From Welwitschia mirabilis (taxonomy: Eukaryota; Gnetophyta; Gnetopsida; Welwitschiales), in contig JBOZIK010000001.1 in assembly GCA_051453625.1 (NCBI GenBank), positions 66,105,740 to 66,142,017 on the forward strand: a stretch of 36,278 nucleotides of DNA, written 5' to 3'. The notes under the pieces are model-generated. The model was not told the origin of the DNA, ran no database searches, and was given only the letters and a program-made list of their open reading frames with translations. The position numbers and the translations under genes were made by a program. This document shows, piece by piece, positions 9,766 to 21,675 of the stretch; positions within the stretch are counted from its first letter, which is position 1; each line of letters starts with the position of its first letter.

Positions 9766-12700
9766 ATTGCTTTTGTTAAACTTGATTAAGCAAAACATTA
9801 TGATAAAATTGAGTGAGACTTTAACTTCCTTAGAAAATCTAGAACTATAGATTTAATTCATATGGTAAATTATTTTCTTAATAACAAAAATCCTACCATG
9901 TTTCATATTTCTTATTAAAATATTTGTGAGACAATTTTTGAATCCTTATATGATTGTCATTGAAATGGACTTTTTATGTCATGATTTGGAACGATAGAGA
10001 ATATTATTCATGACATTCATATGAGTAAAAATCTAAAGCACCTTATTAATAGGAACTTTGTAGTGACTTCCTTTTTATTAAAATTAAGATATAATTAATA
10101 AGCTACTCTTTAGGATTGACCTTTATTGTTTTCTTATAAGATCAATTAGAAAAGGTCTCTAATATTTACTCTTTCAAAGAAGTATACATGAACTCTCTAA
10201 ACCATTGAAAATGATTCAAAATAATAATGGGATTAGAAATTCTTAAAATTCACTTTTTCTTATTAAAAGATAAAGTAGCTAAAAGACTCTCCTATTAATA
10301 AATTAGATTTCAAAATAGATAAATTAAAAGATAAAAATATCACAATGAGTAATAAAGACTTAGTATGTATAAGTAATTTGCTCATTGCTTATATATATTA
10401 TTTCACAGTTTGATGGATTATTCATTACTTTCCCTAGGAAAAAAAAGGTTTGAATCTTTTTTGACTACTTTCTACAAGGTATCTCACTCGTGATAATTAG
10501 TTAACTAACTATTTTAATTCTACAAGATTGTGGTATAACTTGATTTTTGAATACTTGAAGGCTTATAAGTTAGAAAAATATCCATTCTATTACTAGTTTA
10601 CATCTATAATGAATGTCAAAATTCAAGGTTTTTTTTTATATAGATCTTATAAAGAGTTGAGATTACATGAAAAATTATTCATAAGAAGATTATTTCAAAT
10701 GAGACTTCTATCTCTTCTTCTATGTTGTAAGAAGAAATTCCATAATGGTCACCCTTAAATCAAACTTTAATTTTTTTTAAGATGTTGATTGGTAAATCAT
10801 CGGCTTGACAAATGCGTGGTTTTTCTTCCATGTCTTCACTTGAATAGTTAATAATGGTTCAAATGCTATAAAATACTTTTTTAATATACTTCATAGGTTA
10901 TTTTTCAATGCATATTTGTTTAAGCTAATTATGTTTTACTTAACTACAGTGAAAAAATGGTACCCATTTATATCATATGATTTTTAAAGGTATTCTTAAT
11001 ATCTATTATTGTAAATTAAAGGTATTCTTAATATCTATTATTGTAAATTATGTCATATGTCATACTTAAAAGAATCAATGAACATTGAAGGTTACCTTAT
11101 AAAAATAATGTCATTTTAATGGTATCTCCTTCATTGAAGGTCTACCTATTAGTAAAAGGCTTTTCCATTTGGGATTTTATAATTTCTACTTAATTCTTTT
11201 GCAATAGTAAAGATAGTTTCTAACATTACTTTATTGATTACTTTATGCATCAAAATGCTTGGATGTGGGTCCTTATTCCCTTTTCATTCAAATTAGAAGC
11301 ATATTCTTATTAAAAATATACTAGATTAAGAAAGAAACTATTCATTTCTTTAAAAGGTTTTTAGAACTTGCATCCTTTACATAATCTAAGACAAATCAAT
11401 GTAGTTAAAAAAGTGGTAACATTACTATTTTAGATTTAATATATACTATTTTGTAAAATATTACTTTTTAGATCCATAGTGAGTTGTTAAAATATTAGTT
11501 GAAGGTTAAGTGTCTCCTTCAATTATTAAGGAACTAGTCAAATGAGTCCTACTTTATTTCATAGGTACCTCTTTAGAATCTAGCTATTACATAGTATATC
11601 ATTTTTACTAGTTGCATTACAATTTAACATAATCTAGAACATACAAGTAATAATCTATGATACTATTATAAAATTAAATTTTTTTCTTTTTATTCACATA
11701 TTAAATTTAACAATTTAAATATCATAGTTATGCCTTAATATAATACTCTGATCCTAGGAGAAATCCTCTTAATATTATACTACATTTAAAATAACACTAA
11801 GATTTTTTTTAAAAAAAATGAAAAAGGAAAAATTAATTCTATGATTATGTATGATAAGTATAGAAACCTCTAATCCTTTATTCCATAAAATAATAGTCAT
11901 TTTATGTATTAATAGTTATTGATACATACATACCAACACTTATGATTATAGAGTATAGTGCTAATTATATTAGAGATGATTTCAAATAAAAATAAAGATA
12001 TGAGGATTTTTAACTTGATGTAAGTAAATAATAGAATAGGAGATTTCACTTCATAAAGGAGTTGGAATAATATCAGGATGCTTCTAGGATTACATTTCTA
12101 CATATTGAATAAGTAATATTATCAAGATTTAAATTTAGAAATCTTATCATTTCATCATAATACTCTAATTGAAAATTAATTAATAATTTCATAGAAATTA
12201 TTAGCACAAATAATATCAGTCATTAGTAGTAATAACTCTTAAAGATCATTTTTAAATCTACTTTACATGAAGAAAAACATGAAAAACCATATTTCCATTT
12301 AAACATTTTTTCCCTATATGATAATTAAGTTATCATAAAGGTATACTTTAATAATTGGTCATTCAATTTATTAATTGTTTTATTAATCCATCATACCATT
12401 ATAAGTCCTTTGTTGTTAAAGCTTGAAAGAATAATTATATGGTGATATTGAGACTAGTTTGTATGCATCAAAAGAAAATTATAATTGATTTCTATAATAT
12501 GATATTTTATAATTTTCTCTTTAATTAAATGTGGAGAATTTTTATGAACTTTAATACTATATTGAATATCTAGGTATTATAGAATGCATTGGTATGCTCA
12601 TGTCCATGATAGGATTCACTGCTTTATTTTTATCCATTTTTTATTTCATTTAGATATTCTGATGTTATTTTTTCAACTTTACTAATAAGAACGCTTGCTT

Positions 12701-13242
12701 CTTGAAAAGGGAGGTATGCCAGATTTGAAACAATTCCAAATCTAATTTCGTTTCTTATCTCTAAGTAACTGTGTTCTACTAAAATATTTTTAAAAACTCG
12801 AAGGCTTCATGTCTAAAAAATCTACAACCATAACAGCTAGATAGAAAAAGAAAAGTAGGATTATCTTAGCATGATGAAGGTATTTTTTTATCTATTGCAA
12901 TGTTGTATTTCCATTTAAGAATTGTAGGTTTTTTATTTGCAGTTTTTGTTTTTTTTTTTTTCAATACTGTAATAATAGTTTGTTCTTGCTTCTGTTGCCT
13001 CCACGACATAGAGAATGATAACATAGATTTTCTAGTTTATTTTCTGTTTATAAATTTTCTTTTTGTATCTTTGGTAACAGTAAAATAACCATCGTCTTCT
13101 CTATCGTCCCCATTACAAGGTGGATGATAGTTTAATTTTCTACTTATGGCTTTCTGCTTACGAAAGTTTTCTTTGAGTTTAGCAATACTCTATCTTTCAT
13201 CATTCCTTGTTTCATCCACATGACTAAAAGAATAACTATCGG
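9766..13242. other. AT-rich DNA, 3.5 kb, no recognised gene
   Basis: Roughly a quarter GC, stops in all frames, no domain motif. The only clear structure is a perfect 32-bp tandem duplication (10986-11017 and 11018-11049). The AT-rich ORF at 12900-13088 is Phe/Val-rich noise. Given the gag relict that follows, the 5' LTR of the gypsy element might lie here, but I found no match to the candidate 3' LTR and no primer-binding site. Confidence 0.5.
10986..11049. repeat. Perfect 32-bp tandem duplication
   Basis: Two identical adjacent copies of a 32-bp unit starting aaaggtattcttaatatc. The absence of mismatches in otherwise decayed DNA suggests a recent slippage event or an assembly duplication. 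Confidence 0.95.
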
Positions 13243-14446
13243 TTGTTTTTTATTTTATTTTTTGTTATTTTTTTGTCTAAAGGACGCTATGATATGGTCA
13301 ATTTGGGAAAGAATTATCAGAGAGAGAGGCTACTAATAGAAGAAAATATCAGAGAAGGATTGGTCAAATTTAAATTAAAGTCTGGTACACAATCCCTAGG
13401 TGCATATAATATCCCTTCTGAGTTTATTTTTTTAGAATTTAATTTCTTGAAAGAAATTTTGTTAGAAAGTAATTTAAAAGAAGATAGTTTTAAGATGTCG
13501 AACACTTCGCAAAAATAAAAATAAGTCATAGGGTGTTCAATCCCTTGTCCTAATGTAAATCTTACCCTTAAGGAACTAATAGCCAATAAAAAATGGAAAA
13601 TACAAGCTCCTTTTGATTTACCCCTATGAGATGATGTTGAATTAAAAAATTTAAATGTTTATCCCATATTTAGTGGCAAAAATGATGAGGATCCCCTCCA
13701 ACACATTGCAAACATTAAAGAGTTAGTTCTTACCTTCAGAAATGAAAAGAAAAGAATTAGTGGTTGTACATATATGGTTAATTTTCCAATTACATTAAAA
13801 GAAAAGGCAAAACTTTGGTTAAGAACTATACCCCACAAGAGTCTAAAAACTTGGAATCAAGTCTAAGAAGTTTTCATTAAGAGATTTATAAGTGAAGTAA
13901 TCATTAGAAAGAGAAAAAAAGAGGTAACTAATTTTTAATAACAACCAAATGAGGATTATTCTTTCATGTATAAATTCTTCTTTACCATAATTCATTCTGA
14001 TCCAATAGATGCTTTCACACAAGAAGAGCTAATAGATTACTTTTATAGTGAACCAAATGGCCAAACAAAATAACTCATAGATTTCTCTTGTGGTGTAAAC
14101 TTAATGAACCTCAATTTAGAAAATGCTTGGAAAATGTTATAAGAACTTATTGAGCTGAGCCAAACTTGGCTAAAACTAACATCAAGAGATAACTGCATTT
14201 TTGGACAAATCATCAAAGATTTAAAAGAAGTAAATCAAGAAAGGGAGGTAGACAAAACAGAAGATAAACCGGTAAATTTAATTAAAGACTTCACAACAAC
14301 TTTGGAAAAATATACTAAGATGATTCTAGATGTAAGATCAGCAACTGAAAAGAGTGTTGTGCCAACATGTAACTTATGTAAAGATAACTATCACATAACT
14401 AAGGATTATCCACTATTTCCAATGTACAAGGAGAAAATATATAAAT
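13243..14446 (+). pseudogene. Ty3/gypsy gag relict (capsid and broken zinc knuckle)
   Basis: One reading frame stays readable through about ten in-frame stops (first at 13516-13518). It shows the retrotransposon gag capsid pattern: NVYPIFSGKNDEDPLQHI, then FPITLKEKAKLWLRTIPHKS followed by KTWNQV and IKRFIS, then a helical segment ending EELIDYFYSE. Near 14370-14405 a CX2CX4H zinc knuckle is visible (CNLCKDNYH), but the final cysteine position reads Tyr. Gag would package element RNA in virus-like particles. The style matches plant Athila/Tat elements. It is non-functional, and its frame is shared with the protease downstream. Confidence 0.85.
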
Positions 14447-15243
14447 AACTTTATGCTTTCAATAAAAAATTTTCAAACTTCTGAAACCAAAACCAATCAC
14501 AATCTAGGATGCATACACAATCTAATTTTCAAATATTTGATAATAAATTTAAAGATTTTTAAGCCAATTTTTAACCTTTTAAAATTAATTTGAAGATTCA
14601 AACTTTCAACCAAGTTCATTAAATAAAAATTATTTACTTAGAAATTCTATAGATGAACTTAGGAAATCACAAGAAAAGATAAACTCTAGCATTGAAAACT
14701 TAGTAAATGTCCTTCAACAAACCATGTTAGCAAACCAAAGAGTGCAAGGATCATTAGCAACATAACTTCTACTAAATTTTAAAAAATTAAGAAAAAATTA
14801 TAAGTTGTAACACAAAGTAGACATGAAGCAAACCCTCCTCCTTATAAAGCATAAACCTCCTAAAATAACATTAGAAATAATGAGGAAGAAGAAGATATCG
14901 AAATACTTAAAAATCATAACTTCCTTTCTTATGACAAAAGTAAAAAGAAAAATTCTCAAAAAACAGAAAAGAAACTAGCTACTCTTGGCTTAATAGGATT
15001 AATACTAATCTAACTTTTGATGAACATCTTAAAACTTTAATGTAAAATATGAGTATAAACTTACCATTCTAGAAAATTTTGTAGGAAAATCCAAAATACT
15101 CTAAGTTATGGAAAGACTTAATAAAAAGAAAAAAAACAAATTATTCCTAGTAAAGTCTTCTTAGCTTAATCTCTAACAAACTTAATATTACAAAAATCTC
15201 TAATATTTAATGATCCAAGAGCAATAATAATTAGTATTACATT
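14447..15243 (+). other. Decayed gag-protease linker
   Basis: AT-rich, many stops, with fragments of Lys/Asn/Gln-rich sequence. It lies between gag and protease of the same element and is most likely the poorly conserved gag C-terminal region after frameshifts. Confidence 0.55.
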
Positions 15244-15267
15244 AGAGAAAAAAAAAGAATAAAAAAG

Positions 15268-15606
15268 GCTTTAATTGATATTGGAGTCAGTGTTAACATC
15301 ATGCCATTACATATTTGTAAGAAATTTAGTTTAGAAGGTAGAATAGAGTCTACTAAGATTATCTTGGAATTAGCAGACACATTGGTTAAGAAACCTTTAA
15401 GAGTTATAAAAGATTTAGTGATTTAAATTAAAGAGGCATTTTACTTGATAGATGTGGTTATAATAAAGGTTGAACATAATAGAGGTTACCCATTTCTTCT
15501 AAGAAGAGCCTTCTATGTATTAGCCCATTGCATTATCGATATAAGAACTGGGATGATGGAATGTTACCTAGGGAATAAAAAACTTTCAATTAGAGTTTTA
15601 ATATAA
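15268..15606 (+). pseudogene. Ty3/gypsy aspartic protease relict
   Basis: Readable in the same frame as gag. It begins ALIDIGVSVNIMPL, the Athila/Tat form of the retroviral-type protease motif (D-[ST]-G or D-L-G); the catalytic Asp is at 15277-15279 and the expected Thr/Leu is Ile. A second conserved strand reads GYPFLLRRAF. One in-frame stop falls after DLVI at about 15424. The enzyme would mature the Gag-Pol polyprotein; this copy is dead. Confidence 0.75.
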
Positions 15607-16142
15607 TTGAGCAAGATCTAGGTGATGAACATGACATAGGAAAAAAAAAATAAACTAACCTTATTCCTATAACATTATTTTTTTAAATAAAGATGGCTAA
15701 TGTCACACAAATCTACACTTTATGATGAGCCAATTGAAATTTAAAACTTAAAATCTTTTAATACATCCAACTTTGAGTATTCAAAAAATGACCTTTTAGA
15801 TTAGAATGAAGAAGAAATAAAATCCTTAGTCTATAAGGAAGTCCAACTATTAACAACAAATAAAAAATCATACTTTAAGAAAGGTAATCCACTACATGAA
15901 ACTAGAAACTTTAATTTGAATTTGAATCTGAAAACCCTTCCTAGTAGACTGAAGTATATTTTTATTTATAATGATCAAAACAAACCTCTAATAATCAATG
16001 AAAATCTCTTTCTTAAATAAGAGTTAACCTTGATCTCTCTTTTGACTTCCAAAATTAATGCATTCATGTTGTCTCATAAAGATTTATTTGCCATTTCTCT
16101 ACTATTATTCAGCATAAAATTTATCTTAAGGAAAACTTGAAA
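15607..16142 (+). other. Decayed protease-RT linker
   Basis: AT-rich sequence with stops. Fragments such as LKTLPSRLKYIFIYND at about 15940-15975 correspond to the segment preceding RT in Athila/Tat elements. It belongs to the surrounding gypsy relict. Confidence 0.55.
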
Positions 16143-17480
16143 CATGTAAGACAACCATGAAGAAGATTAAATCTAACACTTAAATAAGTAGTTAAAGATA
16201 AAATTATTAAATTAATGGATGCTAGAATCATTCATACTATATTAGATAGTGAATGGGTTAGTTCCTTAACTATAGTATTGAAAAAGGGTGGAAAATGGAG
16301 AGTATGCATAGATTTTAGAGAAGTGAATGAAGTCACAAGAAAGGATCATTGTTCCCTATCCTTTCTTGACTAGATACTTGATAGAATTCAAGGACATGCT
16401 TTTTATTACTTCTTATATGGATATAGTGGTTATAACTAGGTTTTCACAGCTAGTAAAAACTACACTAAAATAACTTTTACTTCAACTTTTAGGACGTTTG
16501 CTTTTATACAAATGCCTTTTGAATTATGTAATGCTCCTAGAACTTTTTAATGTACTATGATGAACATTTTTTTAGACATGTTAGAGGATTTGATAGAAAT
16601 CTTTATGGATGACTTTGCAATCTTTGGAGAAACCTTTAATCAAATCTTACAAAGATTAGAAAAAGTCCTTAATAGATGCATATAGTATGGCCTTAATTTA
16701 AGTTGGGAAAAGAGCTTATTTTTAGTTGATAATAGAAAAGTTTTAAATCACCACATTTCTAAAAGAGGAATTAAGATGGACCCTGATAAAGTAAGCATCA
16801 TTAAAAACTTAACTCCTTCCATCAATGTTAAACAAAATCAATCTTTTCTTGGACATTGTGCTTTTACCACTGCTTCATACAAGATTATGCTAAAACTTGC
16901 AAACCCATATACTCATTACTAGGAAAAGAAGCAAAATTTTAATGGACCACATATTTTCAACTTACTTTTAATACACTTAAAGAAAAATTTCTTCTGCATC
17001 TATTATAATAGGATCCAACTAGGATAAGGATTTGAACTAATGTATGATGTTAGTAATGTTGTTGTAGGTGAGGTGTTCAGACAAAAATATGAAAATGATT
17101 TTAAATGTATATTTTATCATAGTAAAACATTTTCCAAATCTCAAACAAATTACATAACTATCAAGAGAGAGATGTTACCTATAATCTTTTGTCTTAATAA
17201 TATTAGGCATTATCTTTTAGGATTCCATACAAATGTCCATACAGATCATGTCATGATCAAATACTTAATGACCAAGAAAGATCCCAATGCTAGGTTGATT
17301 AGATAGATCCTCTCAATGCAGGAATTCAATCTCACCATCATAGATAAGGCAGGAAAACATAACAATGTAGTAGATCACTTATCACACATTTCTTCTTCTT
17401 CTGATGAATTCTATATCAATGATTATTTTCTAGATAAACAACTATTTGCTGTATCTTCTACTCATCACCCTCCATGATAT
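16143..17480 (+). pseudogene. Ty3/gypsy reverse transcriptase and RNase H relict
   Basis: RT and RNase H lie in one frame, interrupted mainly by nonsense codons. RT landmarks in order are LMDARII and SEWVSS, KKGGKWRVCIDFREVNE, TRKDH, GYSGYN, FRTFAFIQMPFELCNAPRTF, the catalytic FMDDF box at 16602-16616 (family usually YMDDF or FMDDF), and ISKRGI. RNase H follows from about 17040: an MYDVSN catalytic-Asp strand, the KREM helix with Glu, and HTDH with the third acidic residue. Stops at 16371, 16437, 16548 and 17304 replace residues that are usually Gln, Gln, Gln and Trp in relatives. This matches decay by C-to-T changes on either strand. The TRKDH and GYSGYN wording favours the Athila/Tat branch. 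Confidence 0.9.
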
Positions 17481-17539
17481 CTTGATATTGTCAATTATCT
17501 TATTACTTTAAAAACACCATAAAATTGGAGTCACAATCA

Positions 17540-18425
17540 AATAAAATCTTTTCTATATAGAATAGGTGACTACAAGTGGATAGAGCTCCATCTTTATCAT
17601 AAGTGTAAGAATTAAATTATGAGAAAATGTGTACCAGAATGGGAAAAAACTAATATCCTCCATTTTATCATGATGGTGTTTGTGGTCGACATTTTAACAG
17701 TTAAAAAATAGCCAGAAAAATTCTTCATTCTAGATTTTATTGGCCTAGTCTTTTTCAGGACTCTTTCAATTATACTAGAAGGTGTAATATATGTTAATAT
17801 TATAGTATCCTTTTACAATTATAAGAAATGCCCCTCAAACCTATTTATGAGTGTGAACCTTTTAATTATTGAGAAATCGATTTTATAGGCCCAATTAAAC
17901 CACCTTTGAAAGAGACAAATTACATTTTAGTGGTTGTTAATTATGTGACTAAATGGGTTGAAGCAATTCTTAATTCTTTAATTGATGCCCAATCTGTTTG
18001 TAACTTTATTAGAACTTATAATTTTCAATGTTTTAACTTTTCTCGAATAACTATTAGTGATCATGGAACTCATTTTATCAATCATTTTTTTTAGAAACTT
18101 CTTTTATCCATTAGAATAAAACATAGAGTACCTTGTTCTTACCATCCTCAAACCAATGGACAAGCCAAAAATGCTAATAAAGAAATTTAAAAAATGCTTT
18201 AAAAACTTGTATTTACTAATAAGAATTCATTCTTTGGGCTTACCGTACAACTTGGCATAATTCACTTGGTTTTTCACCTTATAAACTTGTATATGGTAAA
18301 GTCTATGTTTTGCCAACTGATGTTTGTTATAATTCTTATCATTTTACATATCAACTTAACCTTATAAATTTAGAAGGAAATATTAAAACTCATTTAGCTC
18401 AATTGGATCATTCAGATGAAAAATA
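17540..18425 (+). pseudogene. Ty3/gypsy integrase relict, cut by a gap
   Basis: Integrase would insert element cDNA. An eroded HHCC zinc region at 17590-17800 (LHLYHKCKN, then degenerate Cys positions) precedes the catalytic core. The core shows IDFIGPI (first Asp, about 17877-17897), NYVTKWVEAI, ISDHGTHF (second Asp, about 18055-18078) and HPQTNGQA with a downstream KEI Glu (third acidic residue, about 18144-18189). After the core, LVYGKVCVLPTDV and a QLNLINL stretch are typical of Athila/Tat integrase C-termini. The core is frameshifted relative to RNase H. It runs into an N gap at 18426. Confidence 0.85.
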
Positions 18426-18525
18426 NNNNNNNNNNNNNNNNNNNNNNNNNNNNNNNNNNNNNNNNNNNNNNNNNNNNNNNNNNNNNNNNNNNNNNNNNNN
18501 NNNNNNNNNNNNNNNNNNNNNNNNN
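18426..18525. other. Assembly gap, 100 N, between two copies of gypsy pol
   Basis: The sequence right after the gap restarts at ggataaggatttt, corresponding to 17023 in the first copy. Gap boundary and repeat boundary therefore coincide. Confidence 0.95.
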
Positions 18526-20450
18526 GGATAAGGATTTTAAACTAATGTCTGATGCCAGTAATGTTTTTTTACGTGGGGGTCTTAGGCAAAAATATGAAAA
18601 CGATTTTAAAGTCATATCTTATCATAGTAAAATATTATCCAATGATTAAATAAATAACACAACTATAAGAGATAAATGTTAGCCATAATCATTTGCCTTA
18701 ATAATCTTAGACATTATCTTTTAGGCTTTTTAGTTATTATTTATGTAAAAACGATCAATGAAAACAATTGAGTTTTGAAAATAAAATGATTTTTTCGTAA
18801 GAATGTCCTTGGTCGCTTATAAGTCCAAAAATCAAAAAGCAAAATAGAACGTCTTTTAGACAGTAGATGTAAATGTCTATACAAATCATGCAATGATTAA
18901 ATACTTGATGAATAAGAAATATTATAATGCTAGGTTGATCAGATGAATCCTCTTAATATAATAATTCAATCTCACTATCATATATAAGGCATGAAAATAT
19001 AACAACATAGCAGATCACTTATCACCCTTTCTTCTTTTGCTAATGATTTTTCTATCAATTATTCTTTTCCAGATGAGCAACTATTTGTTGTATCTTCTAC
19101 TCATCCTCTTTCATGATACATTGATATCATGAATCATGTTGTTACTTTAAAACACCACAAAATTAGAGTCATAATCAAAGAAAATCTTTTTCCATAAGAT
19201 AGGTGACTATGAGTGGATAGTGCCCCATCTTTATCATAGGTGTAAGGATCAAATTATGAGAAAATGTATACTAGAATGGAAAAAATCTAATATTTTTTAT
19301 TTTTATCATAGTGTTATTTGTGGTGGATATTTTAGTGATTAGAAAATAGCCATAAAAATTCTTCACTCTAGATTTCATTAGCCTAGTCTTTCCCAGGACT
19401 CTTCCGATTACGTTAGGTGTGATGCATGTTAATGTTTCGGTAGTTTTTTATGACTATAAGAAATGCCCCTAAAGCCTGTTCTTAAGTGTGGACCTTTTAA
19501 TTATTAAATAATCAATTTCATAGGCCCAATTAAACCACCTCTAAAAGTAAAAATTACATTTTAGTGGTTGTTAATTATGTGACTAAATGGGTTAACTTAG
19601 TTCTTACTTCCTCAAATGATGCTCAAACCATTTGTAAATTTCTTGTAACTTAAATTTTTCAAAATTTTAGCTTTTATTGAATAATTACTAGTGATTAANN
19701 NNNNNNNNNNNNNNNNNNNNNNNNNNNNNNNNNNNNNNNNNNNNNNNNNNNNNNNNNNNNNNNNNNNNNNNNNNNNNNNNNNNNNNNNNNNNNNNNNNNN
19801 NNNNNNNNNNNNNNNNNNNNNNNNNNAATACTTTAAAAACTTTTCTATACGAATAAGAAATCATGGGATTTTAAACTAAATAATGTTGTTTGGACTTACT
19901 ATACAACTTGACATAATTCACTTGGTTTTTCACCTTATGAACTCATATATAGTAAAGCCTATGTTTTACCTATCGATATTTGTTGTAATTACTGTTGTTC
20001 TACAAATCAACTTAATCTTGTGAATTTAGAAGAAAATATAAAGCTCATTTAGATCAATTAGATCATTTAAATGAAAAACGAACTTGAGCTATTCATTGTC
20101 AACTTATTTACAAAGCCCAAAATAAATTCAAACATGATAAAACATTAATATCCATAAGAAATTTAAACTTAGTCAACTAGTTCTATTATATAATACTAGA
20201 GTACATATTATATATACAAAGTTGACCTCAAAATGATTAGGTCCTTACCTTATTAAGAAAGTAAATTCTATGACTATATTGAGATTTCTTACTTAATCAC
20301 TAAAGAGATTCAGAAAGTTAATGGCTAAAGGTTGAAAATATATGAACAGCCTTTTGATGTAAACATGATGGAAGTACTAATCTTAGAGGTTTCTCTAGAT
20401 GAGGAGAACTTATTTGCTATTATTATCTAAATTTTCTCTTAGCTCATTTC
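18526..20450 (+). pseudogene. Second, diverged gypsy RNase H-integrase copy
   Basis: Colinear with 17023-18425 but about 20% different by eye and with more stops. RNase H begins with a DKDFKLMSDASNV strand. The integrase core is recognisable near 19500-19700, then a 128-N gap (19699-19826). The C-terminal part extends beyond where the first copy stops (20040-20400). It includes an FKHDKT-like segment and, near the end, NGxRLKIYEQPFDVN-type sequence as in Athila/Tat integrase tails. About 140 bp at 18732-18870 are absent from the first copy. Either a real neighbouring element or a chimeric scaffold join. Confidence 0.8.
19699..19826. other. Assembly gap, 128 N
   Basis: N run inside the integrase core of the second gypsy copy; the central catalytic region is missing. 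Confidence 0.99.
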
Positions 20451-20663
20451 TTTGGAGGCCATTATGACATTACTTGATCATATTTCAAACATGACTTATG
20501 TATTTATTTTATTTCCATGACTAGTCTTTATGCATTTTATAGTGGTAAGATTAGATTCACTCAATTTTAAAACATTCACACATATATAAACTTCATTTTA
20601 AAGGAAGATACTTTATTTTTTATGTTTTTTTAATGATGAAATGTCTTAGATTATTTAAGGGTA
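20451..20663. other. Post-integrase region, left of gap
   Basis: AT-rich, no ORF. Its last 109 bases (20555-20663) reappear after the gap at 21440-21548 with two mismatches. Confidence 0.6.
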
Positions 20664-21439
20664 NNNNNNNNNNNNNNNNNNNNNNNNNNNNNNNNNNNNN
20701 NNNNNNNNNNNNNNNNNNNNNNNNNNNNNNNNNNNNNNNNNNNNNNNNNNNNNNNNNNNNNNNNNNNNNNNNNNNNNNNNNNNNNNNNNNNNNNNNNNNN
20801 NNNNNNNNNNNNNNNNNNNNNNNNNNNNNNNNNNNNNNNNNNNNNNNNNNNNNNNNNNNNNNNNNNNNNNNNNNNNNNNNNNNNNNNNNNNNNNNNNNNN
20901 NNNNNNNNNNNNNNNNNNNNNNNNNNNNNNNNNNNNNNNNNNNNNNNNNNNNNNNNNNNNNNNNNNNNNNNNNNNNNNNNNNNNNNNNNNNNNNNNNNNN
21001 NNNNNNNNNNNNNNNNNNNNNNNNNNNNNNNNNNNNNNNNNNNNNNNNNNNNNNNNNNNNNNNNNNNNNNNNNNNNNNNNNNNNNNNNNNNNNNNNNNNN
21101 NNNNNNNNNNNNNNNNNNNNNNNNNNNNNNNNNNNNNNNNNNNNNNNNNNNNNNNNNNNNNNNNNNNNNNNNNNNNNNNNNNNNNNNNNNNNNNNNNNNN
21201 NNNNNNNNNNNNNNNNNNNNNNNNNNNNNNNNNNNNNNNNNNNNNNNNNNNNNNNNNNNNNNNNNNNNNNNNNNNNNNNNNNNNNNNNNNNNNNNNNNNN
21301 NNNNNNNNNNNNNNNNNNNNNNNNNNNNNNNNNNNNNNNNNNNNNNNNNNNNNNNNNNNNNNNNNNNNNNNNNNNNNNNNNNNNNNNNNNNNNNNNNNNN
21401 NNNNNNNNNNNNNNNNNNNNNNNNNNNNNNNNNNNNNNN
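20664..21439. other. Assembly gap, 776 N, with repeated 109-bp flanks
   Basis: The 109 bases on either side are the same sequence with two mismatches. The true gap may therefore be zero or negative in length. Confidence 0.95.
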
Positions 21440-21635
21440 ATTCACTCAATTTTAAAACATTCACACATATATAAAATTCATTTTAAAGGAATATACTTTA
21501 TTTTTTATGTTTTTTTAATGATGAAATGTCTTAGATTATTTAAGGGTATTCTTTTTTGTCTTTTATCTTATTACTTTACTTTCGTCTTTTGAACTGTTTG
21601 ATCATGTGGAATTTATCTTTTATTCAAAAAAAAAT

Positions 21636-21675
21636 AAGGGAGGGGTGGGAGGTGGGGGAGGAAGGGAGGAGAGAG
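21636..21675 (+). repeat. Polypurine, G-quadruplex-capable tract ending in a gap
   Basis: Forty bases of almost pure G and A after an A-run. Five G-runs of three or more are at 21638-21640, 21642-21645, 21647-21649, 21654-21658 and 21664-21666, with loops of 1, 1, 4 and 5 nt. This satisfies the common G4 pattern. The assembly breaks inside the tract at 21676, suggesting a sequencing or assembly block. Confidence 0.8.

Noticed and set aside
12000-13242. 5' LTR of the gypsy element
   Set aside because: No sequence here resembles the candidate 3' LTR at 23157-24180 and there is no primer-binding site. The 5' part appears lost or too decayed.
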